Positions 12,801-25,443 of a stretch of DNA of 64,000 nucleotides are shown here, one piece after another (the first letter of the stretch is position 1; every line of letters starts with the position of its first letter). The notes under the pieces are model-generated. The model was not told the DNA's origin. It did no database searches and saw nothing but the letters and a program-made list of their open reading frames with translations. The position numbers and the translations under genes are program-made. Source of the stretch: Oreocharis arfaki (Eukaryota; Chordata; Aves; Passeriformes; Paramythiidae); NCBI GenBank assembly GCA_013398015.1, contig VZRR01007589.1, positions 366,266 to 430,265 on the forward strand, given 5' to 3'.

Positions 12801-13044
12801 GTATAATTTATTATGGCTTACTCGTAACTTCTTATGTGCTATCAAACTCTTGATTATAAACTACGTCCTGTGATCTGCAGTCCTTCACTGCGATAATTAG
12901 CTTGCTACGTGACTTAGAAAGATCCACGTCCCCATCAGCCACTGAGGAACTCATTTATGCTCCCTTACACCCTCCTGCATATAATACCCTTGGGAACTTT
13001 ACAACAACCAGTCAGACCAGATGTTATTATGCTAACGTGTTTAA
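9867..13044. other. Unassigned non-coding DNA, no gene recognised
   Basis: Only short frames occur; the longest is 125 codons at 11321-11698 on the plus strand and has no recognisable domain. Several frames overlap on both strands around 12.5-12.8 kb, which is typical of non-coding sequence. Apart from an 18-bp tandem duplication at 11799 no repeat is recognised. Confidence 0.65.
11799..11834 (+). repeat. Perfect tandem duplication, 18 bp x 2
   Basis: The unit GTTTTTCCAAAAGAAAAA occurs twice without mismatch. It is multiple-of-three in length, so it stays open in one frame as a repeated SFSKRK peptide, but the surrounding frame is not recognisable as a gene. Probably replication slippage. 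Confidence 0.85.
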
Positions 13045-13705
13045 GAATGGTTTGCATTGGAGGGTACTTCCAAAGATCATCTAGCCCAATCCCCCTGCCA
13101 TTGGCAGGGACATCTGTCACTACATCAGGTTGCTCAAGGCTCCATGCAACCTGGCCTTGAACACTACCAATGATGAGATATCCACAAATTCTCTCAGCAG
13201 CATATTCCAGCATTTCACCATCTTCACCGCAGAAATATCTTCCTCACATCCAATACAAACTTACCCTCTTTTCAGTTTAAAACCATTATCACTTGCACTG
13301 TCACTACACGCCCTGGTAAAAAGCTTCTCTCTTTCTTATAAGCCCCCTTTATCTGTTGAAAGGCTGCAGTAATGCCTCCCCTGAGCCTTCTGTTCTCCAG
13401 ACTGAACAATTCCAACTCTTTCAGCCTGTCTTCACAGGAGCTGTTTTCCACCTCTCTGAACAATTTCAGGGCCCTTCTCTGGACTTGCTGTAACAGATCC
13501 ATGCTTTTTTTTTATGGGCTCAGGGCCTCAGAGCTGGATGCAGCACTTCAGGTGGGGTCTTATCTCAACCTGCTGGCCACGCTGCTTTGGATGCAGCTCA
13601 GAACATGATTGGCTTTCTGGGTTGGGAGTGCACATCGCCAGGTAATTTTTAATTTTTTACTCATCAGAACCTCCAAGTCCTTCTCCGCAGGACTGCTCTT
13701 AGCGG
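13045..13705 (-). mobile_element. CR1 LINE, 5'-truncated older copy
   Basis: Read on the minus strand this is a 5'-truncated CR1 carrying the end of ORF2 and the 3' UTR. On the plus strand the 3' end starts 'gaatggtttgcattgg', close to the CR1 consensus, and continues through 'atcatctagcccaatccccctgccattggc'-type CR1 sequence. The ORF2 C-terminal block lies at 13272-13502. Divergence is high and the terminal octamer repeat is lost, so it is an old copy. Edges are by eye, about 20 bp either way. Confidence 0.9.
13272..13502 (-). pseudogene. Fragment of CR1 ORF2 C-terminus
   Basis: The 76-codon frame contains LLQQVQRRALKLF and then LKELELFSLENRRLRGG, matching the conserved C-terminal end of CR1 ORF2 (family pattern [12 protein letters not shown]...LRELGLFSLEKRRLRGDL). 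In intact elements ORF2 encodes an apurinic-type endonuclease plus reverse transcriptase. Only this post-RT end remains, so it is a non-functional fossil. Confidence 0.85.
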
Positions 13706-16700
13706 TTTGTAAATTTAACCTGACACTGCTTCTGCTGAACTCCGTACGGTCAGAGTAACCTCCTCTTCTTTTTCATGCATGCCACCGCACTCAAGACAAA
13801 AAAGATGCCCAACAGTATTGATGGCAGAGGAAAAGACTGTTTTTTCTTTGGGGAATGCGACCCAAGCAAAATCCGGAGTGGGATATGAACACGCTGAAGA
13901 AGGTCGTGTCTTTGCTGCCTGAAAATAAGGCATCCCACTAAATCTGTCACATAGGCTTCATTTACATTCAGGGAATTCAGAATTAATTAAGATATTTATC
14001 TGCTGGCAGGAGCACCTGAATCATTTCACTTTAGGATGCTCACTGTTTGGTGTGGCAATGCCCACCTTGAAGTAGGAGGCTGCAGGCAAGGGCATTGGGC
14101 TGTTGGTTTCTCCAACTCCTTTCTGGGGTCTCTGGGGAGCACCCACTCCCATCCACTGAGGACGTGGCTCACACCTGGGCAAGGTCCAACAACCATCCTT
14201 GCTTCAGTTCCCTTCATCGCAGCTGGGTACCTTTACCAGGACCATCACAGCATCTGGTGTTACCAAGAGGGCTGAGGACTTTGGGGACCGGTGCCACAAG
14301 TTTTAACCAGCTACTACAATTTAGCATCTCTTCTATAACAACAGCAAGTCGGATTTCAGGAAAGATGAATTGGCTTCCTGGTCTGCCTGCCCTGCTGTCA
14401 ATACACTGCACTCACTGGAGTAACAGGGGGCTTCTCACAGACAGCTTCAAGTGACTGGTTTGTATTAAGTTTCAGTGAGACGCAGAGAGCTAAACCACCT
14501 CAGGAGTACTTTGATCACACCTACCTGGGGACTGCACAAATTTTAAAAAGATTCACTATTCTTTTTCTTCTGGACAAGACCATGTATTTCAAGTGTTTTT
14601 CTTCCCCTTCACTAACTCAAAACCAGAGAGACGGCACTCATGCCTGTTACAGACTTGACACAATCTGGTACGCCCTACAATACTTGACAACACTGACAAC
14701 TTTACCTGGTTTTGTAGAAATATATTGTTTCTAACTGCTTCTTGAAAACCAGGTTTGATTCCGTGTTCTCACTGAGTAGCACAAGCTTGGATACTGCAGG
14801 CATTTCTTCCTCCTTGTTTCTTATCCATAAGCCTCCCCAAAATAGCACAGCTTAGGAGGAACAAAGAGGCTAAAAAGAGTAGTGCTTGATTTATTTTTTT
14901 TCCCCTTCCACCATTTGGTGCTGCTGTGGCATCACAAACCTTGGCTCTTGGTCTCCTTTTTTATTAAGATAAATGTGTCAGCCAGCCCCCAAAACCATGT
15001 GATCACTCTTTCCGTATTAAAAAAAAAACCATCTGCACACATGAGACAAAGTTCCTAGCTCATCTAAAATCACTCCTGGGGTGTGTATCAGAGTTACCTC
15101 ACCCTCAAAAATCCAGCTGTAGATAAAGCTACGAAGCGCTTACACAGGTTAGAGAAAAACCTAACAGGGCACACAAAAAGAGTGCCACCATCAGTGATTG
15201 GTGCTGGCTGGGTTCAGCGGTAGGAGTGAGATTTCCAACTTCATGCTTCCAGTTTTGGGTATTCTGAGTTTCATGGCCTGGGAGTCAGGAGACTGTGAGG
15301 AGCAAACCAGAGACCCCAAATGCTGTAGCAGCCAATGATTCACGGGTGCACACTCCAGTTCATGTGCTGGAGACAACACACCAGACATGAGGCGGCACAT
15401 CCCCCACTGCTCGGAGATGGAGGAGCAGAGCACAGGGCTCCGTCCTGAGCAGTCCCTTCCTCTTGGTGATCACTGGTAAATACAGTGCTTCCCTTAAACA
15501 TAACACCAACATTCTACACTGCTCAGCCAGCTGGGATGTCACAGAAAGCACAGGCAGCCCTGTGTTCCCCATGGAAGCCCTGGCGTGACCGAAGGGAAAG
15601 TCGTCTTCAGCCTCAACCAGGAGATGCTCCATGTGGCTGCACTCACAGGAGCTCCATGGAATATCCACTGAGCACAGACAAACACATAGCTGTTCTCCTG
15701 GATATGTGTACGAGTGGCACAACAAAACCTACTTTTTTAATAGGAAATTCAGCCCCTCACCCACACCATCAACCACCCCCTGACAAATTTCAAGCCTTCA
15801 TCAAAATACAGAGAAGTTATAGCTATTCAAAGTCAAGACATTTATCAAGATCAGAAAACAAACATTTTTTTCCCCCGCTTTATTCCCAGAAATTCCTGAC
15901 ATTTTCTAGTCATCATTTTTCTAAAGAAAATAATTAAAATAATATGGCTTAAGGCAGATACTCGTCTTGGAAAAACTCATCCCAAGCTGTCAAAGTGTAG
16001 CACAGTCATTAATCTTGGGGGAAAAAAAAAAAGACAAAGAAAAAGGAGGAAGTGAATGAAGTCTTCATAAGAGATGTCATTCCTAAGAGTGCTCCGTGGG
16101 ACTGTGAGCGGACCTGAGCTGAGCCAGTCCTGCCTCCCAAAACACACTGGGTGGTGTTTGGTGGGTGGTGCAAACCACATGGTTGGGCCAGCCAGCTCCG
16201 GAGTGTGTTGAGTGGTGGCTGCCCTCGGGGGCACAGTGGTCAGCACTTCAGCTCTCTCTCCAAGCACAGAACGAAAAGGATAAACTCCAGGCCATGGAGG
16301 TGAATCGAATGTAGCTTTAAAAGAAAATGGATATGAGCAATAATCCTACAGATATTTTTAAAGAGCACTGTAACTGTTTATCCAGGAGCTTCCCTGATCC
16401 ATCCTCAACACAGACCCCCTCCGCCCCGCCTTGGTGTGGCACAAGGATTTATCAGTACTCCTCCAAGAAAAGCGTGTAACTGTGCCATGGCTCATCTCCA
16501 GTAACACAGACAAATCTTGTAAGAATCACAATAAAATCCTTATCTCATATCCCATAGAACACTGTTTTTCTCCCCTCAACCTCCCCTGCTCCCTCTCACC
16601 CTTCTCTCTACCTATAAACACACACAACTCATGAGTGCAATATTGAAAAAATTTTAAAAGTAAGACCACCATGAAATGCTGATCACATTACAACATTCAG

Positions 16701-17664
16701 ATTTTGTAGATTAAGACTGAATAAAATATGCACACATCCACAAACACCCACACAAAACAAGAAGCTGAAAACACACTCCCAGAGAAGACGTCTTTAACTG
16801 AAAACTGTCTTCAAATTTTGCCTCCTGAAAGGATATAGTTCTAAATGCTGTAAATCTAAGTAGAAAAACCTGCATTACTAGCGAATAGACATCAGTCTCA
16901 ACTCATTCTACTCTTCAGGCATTGATGCTTTTGCCCTTTAAGGTTAATCATTTAAGAAGACAATATTTTGACTTTTCAGAGCACTGTATATTACAAGAAG
17001 TGTTGAAGAAAGAACTTCACTGAAAGCCCTTGATGAAACATCTCTCTGAAAAAACCCCCAAAATCAATAAAATCTTTGAAGTGTTGTTTTGAAGTACAAC
17101 TGGTCTCATTTTTGGATGTGCCAGCATAAAACTGACTTCCGATCAATTTCTACAGAAAGAAATAAGTAGGAATTGTCTTATGATAAAATCAGTAGAGAAT
17201 GTATACAATCTTTTAGATAAACGCAGTTAACAATTTCAGATATTAATGAGAGAGACAAATTCTTGAACTCAATGAGGCATGCGTTCGGCATCTACCTGGA
17301 ATTCTGGACTGGGGGGAAATTTGAGCTCCCTGTTCCCAGGATCCTGACAACTGTCTTCGAAAGACAGTCAAAGTGGTCTGTCGGTAGTGCCTGCAGCCTC
17401 CTCTGCTTTCCCACCAGGGCTGGTGTGGCTCAGGAAGATGACACGCATCCCACAGGAGAGGGCACACCCAAGCCCACAGCTGCAGCTGACTTGGAAGTGT
17501 ATGTGTGCTTAATAAATCTCAGGTTTTAATAGCATGCATCATTATTGTTAATTGTACTCAAACCCAGCAGGGCCCATGCCCATATTGCATTCATCAACTT
17601 GTACAAAAGCTAACAAGCTTTAGCTTCCACATGAACAAAAGCAGCCTGTGTACCTGGCACAAAC
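13706..17664. other. Unassigned non-coding DNA, no gene recognised
   Basis: Mixed composition, with somewhat G+C-richer patches near 14.05-14.3 kb and 15.2-15.7 kb. The longest frames are 150 codons at 15485-15937 (+) and 121 codons at 15360-15725 (-). They overlap each other and resemble nothing I know. A CpG-containing stretch at about 17273-17520 with a small hairpin (17350-17368) and an AATAAA may be an unrecognised repeat. Confidence 0.6.
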
Positions 17665-18009
17665 CCAAGGAAGCTGCAGCAAGGTGGGAGTCAGCCTCTT
17701 CCCACAGGCAACGAGCGACAGGACAAAAGCAAATGGAATGACCATTTACCATGGTTTTTGTCAACCTCACTGCACCAGCAGAGGTTCGGGTCAGACATCC
17801 GGAAGAATTTCTTCACAGAAAGGGTTGACAAGCATTGGAATGGACTGCCCAGGGAGGTGGTGGAGTCTTGAACACCCTGGAGGTGTTCAAGAAATGACAG
17901 GATGTGGCACTTAGCGCCATGGTCTAGTTGACATGGTAGTGTTCAGTCACAGGTTAGACTTGATCTTGGAGGTCTTTTCCAGTCTTAATGACTCTGTGAT
18001 TCTGTGATT
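17665..18009 (+). mobile_element. CR1 LINE 3' end
   Basis: This plus-strand CR1 fragment starts in the region after the ORF2 C-terminus ('aaggaagctgcagcaaggtg', 'caacgagcgacaggac'). It continues through 'agaatttcttcacagaaagg' and 'aagcattggaatggactg' to the 3' UTR 'ggaggtcttttccag', and ends in the diagnostic tail with two copies of GATTCTGTGATT-like sequence at 17991-18009. It is severely 5'-truncated, as is typical of CR1 insertions. The intact tail and moderate divergence suggest it is younger than the 13-kb copy. Confidence 0.92.
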
Positions 18010-21000
18010 TGCACCAATGATCTCCTTATCTATTAATTCAACCCTTGGCTATAGTGCTATGCTATCTATGGAATTGTGTAATCTCAATTAATCCTAATCA
18101 ATAGTTACTAATTGCAAAGCCCACAAAGACTACTAGAGTAATTTGGAACCACTAAATGACAACACAACCTGACAGGGCTGCAAAAGACTTTGTCATCCTT
18201 CCTTAAATAAAATCTGTTAAGTTACAATGAGCAATTGAAAGTGTATTTTTCTTCAGAATTTCGACAACATCTTCCCATATTTCCAGGACTATCATAGCAC
18301 TTATTGGATACTCAGAAGTATCAAAGTAATGTTTTAGCTGACCAAAATATCACCACATTTTCATGTTGCATTGTTAAGAAATGTTATTGATTCAACATGG
18401 TGTTTTTAGGCATGTCACTCCCTTAACACATTTTCACACAGTTGTTCCTTTTCTTTTTTTTTTTAAAACCATAATTTTTTATGGGTTAAAGTATCTTTGT
18501 GATACCACTGTTCAAAAGGCACTCCCGGAGCAGTCAGGAGAGGAGACTTGTACCCTTTTCTCCCAAGCATCCATCAAGAGGTGAACAAATCAAACACTCC
18601 GACCTCTTCCAAGGGACCACGAGCAATGCTCACAATGCCCCTACGTGTGGAGCACTACCCTGTCTGTGTCTCACAGCTCCCACCTCTGAAGCCACCTGCT
18701 GAAGAGCTGCTTCCCCTCCCCGCTTCATGTTCCAAATATTTTTTCCTTTTGAAACATAATTCAACATCACCCCCACACTGCAATGGTCTGTGCAACCTCA
18801 GGATTAAATAATTTGCAGTACACCAATGGGCTGGCAACGCCATGTCCATGCCACCCCAGGCTTATGATGATACACAGTGTCCCTCTGTCCAACCAGACTT
18901 GTGTCACTCTGACCTTCAGGCAAACATTAATGTCAACAACTATTAACTTTGCTAAGTTCATTATGCACTGAGTGTTTTCCTTGGAAGTACTCTTGTTTGT
19001 AATCTGGCACCATAAAATGTTATACCCAGGGTTCTATGATTTTCAGAATGGTGTGGAATCAGACTTTGAATACCATTATTACAAAACCAGAATAGCCATC
19101 TTTATATTTCCTCAGTTTTGAGATAAATAATTGCAAGTAATAGAGAAGAAACAGATGGGCAATCACAGCAAGCAGAAGCAGATATGGTCTCTGTCTGAAC
19201 TGTCACTGACTCATGCCACCAGAACACCACTAGTGCCAAAATGAGACAACATCCCACTCTTCCATGAGCTACAGGATTTCATGTAATCAGACAAAATGAT
19301 ACGAATTATGCTGATCTCATCATGAAGACTCAATGCTTCTAATTACAAATGTCATAATTTCCTGACTACTGAAATAGTACTGGGCTAATTTGTGAAAGAG
19401 AAGAAGTGTCCATGCAGGCAGTCATGGACCTATTAAGATCTCCAGGTTCCTGCAGGTGACTCTGTGCCTTCAAAATGATCTTTAAATGCCTAATCTTTTA
19501 ATGATCTCTAAATACATTTTAACACTTTCTGCATTATTAGAGGGTCCTGGTAGGGTTAAGGGGAAACAGCCATTCTGAAGTAATGTGAAAGCCCTCTCAA
19601 CATCTCTGTTCCACCTTGTCCCTAATAATAGGTCCAGACTGCACCACAGTTTTTGTGTCTTAGAACAATTCCTAAGATATTCCAAATACTTGGTCTAATA
19701 TGTGATGGTGATATAAGGAACCTCATTGTCTTTCAGCCTTTTTCATACTTCTGCGAGGAAAAAAACCTGGCTTGATGCCTTCATTAATATTTTGCAGTTC
19801 ACTAATAAATGCTATGAAATACAGCCTCCAGTAAGAGGGAAATAAATGAACTTTCTGAGCCACTGGCAAGCAGTTTTGAAAGACTGCATAGATCTAGTGA
19901 ACTCCCAAAAAAAAAAAAAAAAAAAATGAGAAAAAGGAAAATGTGGCCTATGTCTTTCAAAAATAGAGTTAACAAGTACCTGAAGAGCAAATGTGCCTCT
20001 GGCCCTTCCAAAGGCACGCAGCTGAGTCCCCAGCCCTCTACTTTACCCACAGGGCGTACACACTACTTGGGTGTCATACTGAAGAAGGATCGAAAGAACA
20101 GGAAACTGACAAACTGTGCATGGGACAATGACCAAACTGTGATGTGGAAGAACAGCATTCTTCTGCATTGTGACTGCTTTCGCAAGAGCAATGAAGAACC
20201 TGAAGTTCATTTGCAGTGCAGAAAATCACATCCAAGGGGACAATACTATGTGCCCAAAAGAAGTGCTCCACATGAAGTGTTTGGCTTTATTTTAAACCCA
20301 TTTAATAATTCACGAAGAAAGACTATCAACAATATACCTAACCAGAAATTTACATTTCTGAGTTACAAAAACCAGCAAGTCTGCCATTGCAAACCATCTG
20401 TAAGACACAGCTGGCAATTCCTCTGCTAATAAATCTGACGCTGCCTTTTACCAGCCCTTGCTGAAGTCATGGTGATGAGGCTGTTACTTCATGACTGAAT
20501 AATGCAGTTCTATAGCTTGTAAATTCCCTGCTGAATGGCTTGAGGTGAACTTGTGGAAAACAGAGGGAGACAGAATGGCTGAAGAAGACAACTGCTGCAG
20601 AAATCTGCCATCCTACTGCCCAGAGGCAACTTCATGTTCTCTCTCACCAAAAGCTGAGTCTGCAGCTTCAGAAGGCACTAGAGATTTGAAAAGTATTTCA
20701 GGATGCATGATAAAAATGGTGCAACGTGTTTTGTCCCTGTTTTCTGCACGGTTTGAGAGTAGGAAGAGAGCATTCAGAGGCTGAGCTGACTGTGTTTGGC
20801 TCATCAAATAACATTGTGCTCTCCCAAGATATTTCTGTGATATTTCTGAGGTACAAACCCGAAATTTTTGCAGGTCAGGTCTGGGCCTCTGGAATTTCTT
20901 GGCTTGCAAAACCACCCTGCTACATACAATTTCTGTTCATAATAGAAAATGAGGGTCCTGGAAAAAATACTAGCAGAGAAACTCAAATTATTTATAAAGA

Positions 21001-24000
21001 AAAGTAAGTGCTTTATTGCAAAAGATAAAGAAGTGAAACTGCAATATAGCATTGCAGCAGAGCAATGCATGAATTGAAGGAAATGCCAGAGCATAAGAGG
21101 GAGAAGCATTCACAGAGAAACAAAGTAAAGAAAATTATTACAAAGTATAAAAGGTTAAACTGTATTTCTGTGCTACATGTTAACCCCCAGGGTACTTCAG
21201 GGTATATACTTGCAGATAGTGTGCCTAAACAAGAGTCTGGAGAAAGTTATTTCTGTCAATGAAAGGCAGATTTTTCTGTCACCAGTGCTGAAGTGGCCAT
21301 TTTATGCCCTGCCAAACTACAGATTGCTTTGAAAGAAAAGAGGTTTCCTTTTTATTATGATGACTCTAAACCAGTTACAGCTGTGCAACAAAACAGATGT
21401 GGGACTGCAGAAGTGGAGGAAAGTTCACTGGATCGAATGTAAAGGAAATAATTACGAGACAATACACTATTCTGGAGCCCGAAGGCAGTGCAGAACTGCT
21501 GACATCTTTTATGTGGGTTCTCCCTTCCCAATAGCATGATCTGCTGACAAATGCAAGCACTGTTGAATCGCATTTCCTTGCTCCTGAAAGGCACCAATGC
21601 CGCACGTGCTGCTGGGATGGTCTGAATTTTAATGCTGCCCCATCACAAGAAGAAATGGACACAGTGATTCTTATCATGATGGTGTCCTGCCCTTCCCTCA
21701 CACAATTTTCTTCACCTTTTTCATTTCCTACAGTCAAATTGAATACCTGCAAACGAAAAAAAGCACTCTTCGTTTTCCATTTTCCATTATCTTGTCAGGT
21801 GTACCCCATATATTATATAGCATACTCATTCACTGTGTAATCAAAGTACTTATTCACAGTCAACACTCCAGGAGTCACCAGAGCTCAAGGGAACATATTT
21901 GAGCTATCTTTAAATTAGCTATCTCAGTATTGATAGCAGGGTAGCTATCATAACACAGAGCACATCACAGCATGACGAATATTCCAGCTGCTTGAAAGTT
22001 ACCACAGGTATTTTTAAGAGAGCTACAACCTCAGCAGCATTTCTAATGAGGGGTTTTTTTTCCCATATTTACTGTAACTATTATAAGTTCACAAATGAAG
22101 GGAGGATACTGAAATAGAGAAAGGAAGAATGAAAACCAACATGAATTAGTTGAAGAAAGAAAACAAAAAAAACAGGCTTCTTAATCCTTTAATTCATTCA
22201 GGTTATTAAGTAGTATTTTTACCATACTACCAGGTAAAACAATCTTTTGGCCTAGATCAAATTGAAGTCAATAGCCAAAAATTTAAAAAGCACAAACAAA
22301 ATTAATGGGATGACACTGTCAGGTAGAGTGACTTCCCAGGGCTGGAAACTACATAGAAATCTGATGACAAATGCTAGGAATTTTGGAAAGCTGTTACTTT
22401 TAGTAAAACTTAGGATTCTGAAAGAAGCTAAATTTGCAGTTATGTAATGTACTTTTGCACATTTGCTGAAATTTTCCCAGGAAATAAGAAAGCATATGCT
22501 TACTTTGAGTGAGAGAGGGATGTTGCCCTGATCAGAAGAATGAATGGATATGAGGGAGGCCCTCAGGTATGATGAAAGCAACATCTAAGACTATTATTTA
22601 CTTCTTCAAGATAAGCGCATTTCCAAATTATTAGTGCTGGGAAATTCTCACATCTGGAAAGTCATATCAGGCATCATGTACACAACAGAAAGAATATCAG
22701 TGAAATGACAACACAAAACAAACTTTGAAATTTCTTACTGGTCAGCCTTGTTTGACTTAAACCATTATCTGAGTGACCCAGTGTTCTGGATCAGAGATCT
22801 TCTCACAAGGGAGTATACATAGACAGATGAGCTGTCAGTCAGTTCCTTCTCTTCCTGTTTTGAGACTTTTGATCTACTTTTCTTGAAGAAACATCCCTAC
22901 TGATGCATTTTCAGTATTTCACGCACCTAATCTTCATTTTCACCCAGATTGCTTCCTTAGCTAGATAACTTAAATGATCAATATATTATGAAGCCAAAAA
23001 TTACCACAATATATTACAAAATATCTGGAATACTTCAATAATGATACTGGAAAAAGTTCGAATTATATCCCAAAACTTGGACAAAGCCTCAAAACTTGTA
23101 TAAACCTATGTTAAACTGACAACTCTTTCCATTCCACTACATTACCACATGTCAGAGGTCTTGTGCAACTGAAATAGAGATATGGAATAAAAATGAGCCC
23201 AAAAGCCAAAGTCTATCATAAAAGATTTAGTTTTAAAGAGAAATACTGCTATAAATACCCATGAAAAGCATTCCTGGCAAGTACTCACCAGAGGGAGTGC
23301 CACAGATCTAAGAAGAGATACTAAAGATGAATGTTGAAGCTTAATTTTCCAAGAGACATCAGATTTTTAATCTAGACACAGAAAACGAATTTGATAATGT
23401 AAAAAGGTGGTGATCAAAAGCTTGGACAGTCATAAAAATGTTCTGCAGGAAAGGGATAATACGGAGTAACACAATATTCCATGTTGTCCAACGGTCTGCA
23501 CAGCCTCTTACCAAAAACAAATTTACTTACTTGAACATATCCAGGACAAATATTGTCCCCAGCTTCACCAGAGCCACTCACCTTCAGAGAGATGCAGAAA
23601 AAGGCAGGATTATGTTATTCAGTGCAACTCATCATTTATGAACCACGCTAACAACATCCACTTGCAATAAAAAAAATAAATGGAAATATCTACATAGACT
23701 GTTAGTGGTTAACTTTTTATATAAAATTATCTTTCTCTTTTGGAGAAATTACTCTTTTTTAAACTAATGCAGCATATTAATGGGCGACTATGTCCTCAGA
23801 GAACAGTAACATTAGAAATAATTATGAACCATCTTAATTAATTAAATCTGGTTTTCCACCCACTTAAGTTTTTAATCTATTGCTGTGCTAGCCAACTGAA
23901 AAGCGACACACTGACAGTAAGGAACTGATCATACCACCACCAACACTTCCTGAAAAAGCCAAGAGCCAAGCATCAGCTTGTCCTTGGGAAAGAATTCAAG

Positions 24001-24594
24001 TCAAGGAAACAAAATCGAACTAAACTTTGGTAAAAGCAGTATCAGATGCAAGACTGGAGGTATTTGTGTACTAATGTCTCTTCCCAAAGGCCATTTTCAG
24101 GAAGACATGCCTATACTGGCACAGGTAACAGGCCAGGAAGAGATCAATGTGACAAGCACACAAAAAAGACAACAGAAACAACTTAACCTCTCTGCTATGT
24201 GAGGGAACAAAGGCACGATTTTCTGTACGTCCTTAATTTTGGCTTATCTCTAAAAAGGCTTTTCAGAAAGAATGGTGCTCATCTGCTCCACGTTCAAGGG
24301 CACATTGTCTCCAAATGATGTTAAACATTTTGGCCAGGAATAATTATACTGTGGCTCTGCTTCTGTTAAGTGCCACTGCACAGAAATACAGGATAATACT
24401 TAGTGGATGAGAGAAGTGATGTTCATGCAATGGCACCTACAAAAACAGAGCAGGCCACAGTACAAATCTTCTGGACCAAGACTTGTGGGGAATGGTGCTG
24501 GAAATTTTCATTAATTCAATAAAAAAAACAAGTAACAAATAAAAGATACCAACGGCTCCCCTGTGTCTGAGAATTATTTAGTTATGTCCAGCTC
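18010..24594. other. Unassigned non-coding DNA, no gene recognised
   Basis: A+T-rich sequence without recognisable transposon or gene. The longest frame is 167 codons at 19926-20429 (+). Its start codon abuts a poly-A run and it has no recognisable domain, so I treat it as chance. The 20.6-21.1 kb segment has frames on both strands with no family similarity. Confidence 0.65.
19907..19926 (+). repeat. Poly-A run, 20 nt
   Basis: An uninterrupted run of A. An AATAAA occurs about 65 bp upstream, but no recognisable cDNA-like sequence precedes it, and the main avian LINE (CR1) does not make poly-A-tailed retrocopies. Simple repeat is the best reading. Confidence 0.8.
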
Positions 24595-24672
24595 AGCTGG
24601 ATCTGATCTTCATCAGCAACGACTGATCAGAAATGTGAAGGCTGGGGGCAGCCTTGGCTGCAGGACCATGAA

Positions 24673-24957
24673 ATGGTAGAAGTCAGGCTCCTGAGAAGAT
24701 GCAACAAGGAAAACAGCAGGATCGCAACCCTGGACTTTGGGAGAACCAACTTTGGGCTGGTAGGGCATCTGCTTGGAAGAACTCCATGGGATACCATCCT
24801 AGAGCAAAGGCGTGTTCAAGAGCTGGTTGACTTTCAAGGATCACCTACCTCCTCCAAGCTCAAAATTAGTCCATTCCTAAAAAGAAGGAAGTCAAGTGCA
24901 GGTGGCAGGCAGCTGACTGAATTCAAACAGGAAAAGGAAGCATACAAGAGGTGGTAG
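24673..24957 (+). pseudogene. CR1 ORF2 endonuclease-RT linker remnant
   Basis: A 94-codon open stretch starting MVEVRLLRRCNKENSRI, then TLDFGRTNFGL, LGRTPWD and KEAYKRW near its end. These match in order the CR1 ORF2 region between the SDHEMVEF endonuclease motif and the reverse transcriptase (family: MVEF.LLRRG.K..SRI, LDFRRADFGLFRDLLGRIPWD, KKEAYKRWKQG). No catalytic residue falls in this piece. It is a coding fossil and no host gene. Confidence 0.88.
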
Positions 24958-25326
24958 CAGGGACAGGAGAAATGCTGAAACAGCCTGACCATGCAGGGAT
25001 GGGATTGCAAGAACCAAAGCCAATCTGGAGTTGCTATAGCAGAAGCTTCCACAAGTATTTCCACGATAGAAAGAAAACTAGGGAAAATGCAAGCCTGCTG
25101 CTGAATGGGAATTGAGACCTGCTGACAAAGGACAAGGAAGCAACTGCATTTTCTGCCTATAAACTGATGAAGTACAGTCTAGGTAGGTGGACAGTGAGTT
25201 GGACTGAAAACTGTCAGACTCACAGGGTTGTGGTCAGTGACATGAAATCCAGACCAGCCTGAAAGCCAGTCACTAGTGGTGCACCCTATAGTTCACACTG
25301 GCATCTACTAAATACTGCCTAGTAAC

Positions 25327-25443
25327 CTCATTAATCACCTGGATGATGGAAGAGAGTGCACCAGCAAGTCTGCAGATGATACAAAATTGAGAGGAGTGCA
25401 TGGTACATCAGATGGATATGCTGCCATTCAGAGGGGCCTTTAA
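25327..25443 (+). pseudogene. CR1 RT active-site block, degenerate
   Basis: This stretch reads LINHLDDG...CTSKSADDTKLRG in one frame before a TAA at the end. It corresponds to the CR1 RT block INDLDDG followed by the catalytic FADDTKL box. Both catalytic Asp codons survive (25375-25380), but the preceding Phe is Ser (tct at 25369). The upstream GVPQGSVLGP-type block has decayed. With the N-terminal RT half absent, no activity is possible. Confidence 0.8.

Noticed and set aside
15360..15937. 150-codon plus and 121-codon minus frames overlapping each other
   Set aside because: Mutual overlap on opposite strands in a G+C-richer patch, with no recognised motif in either.
17267..17561. ACTCAA hexamers at 17267-17272 and 17556-17561 as a second LTR target-site duplication
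   Set aside because: The enclosed block would start TG but end GT, has no matching terminal inverted bases, and a 6-bp match within this range is easily found by chance.
19835..19926. AATAAA followed by poly-A, as in a processed pseudogene
   Set aside because: No cDNA-like sequence precedes it. CR1 machinery does not normally generate poly-A retrocopies in birds, and no flanking duplication was found.
19926..20429. 167-codon plus-strand open frame with many Lys/Arg/Cys
   Set aside because: The ATG is formed at the edge of a 20-nt poly-A run, composition is unbiased after that, and no family is recognisable. Treated as chance.
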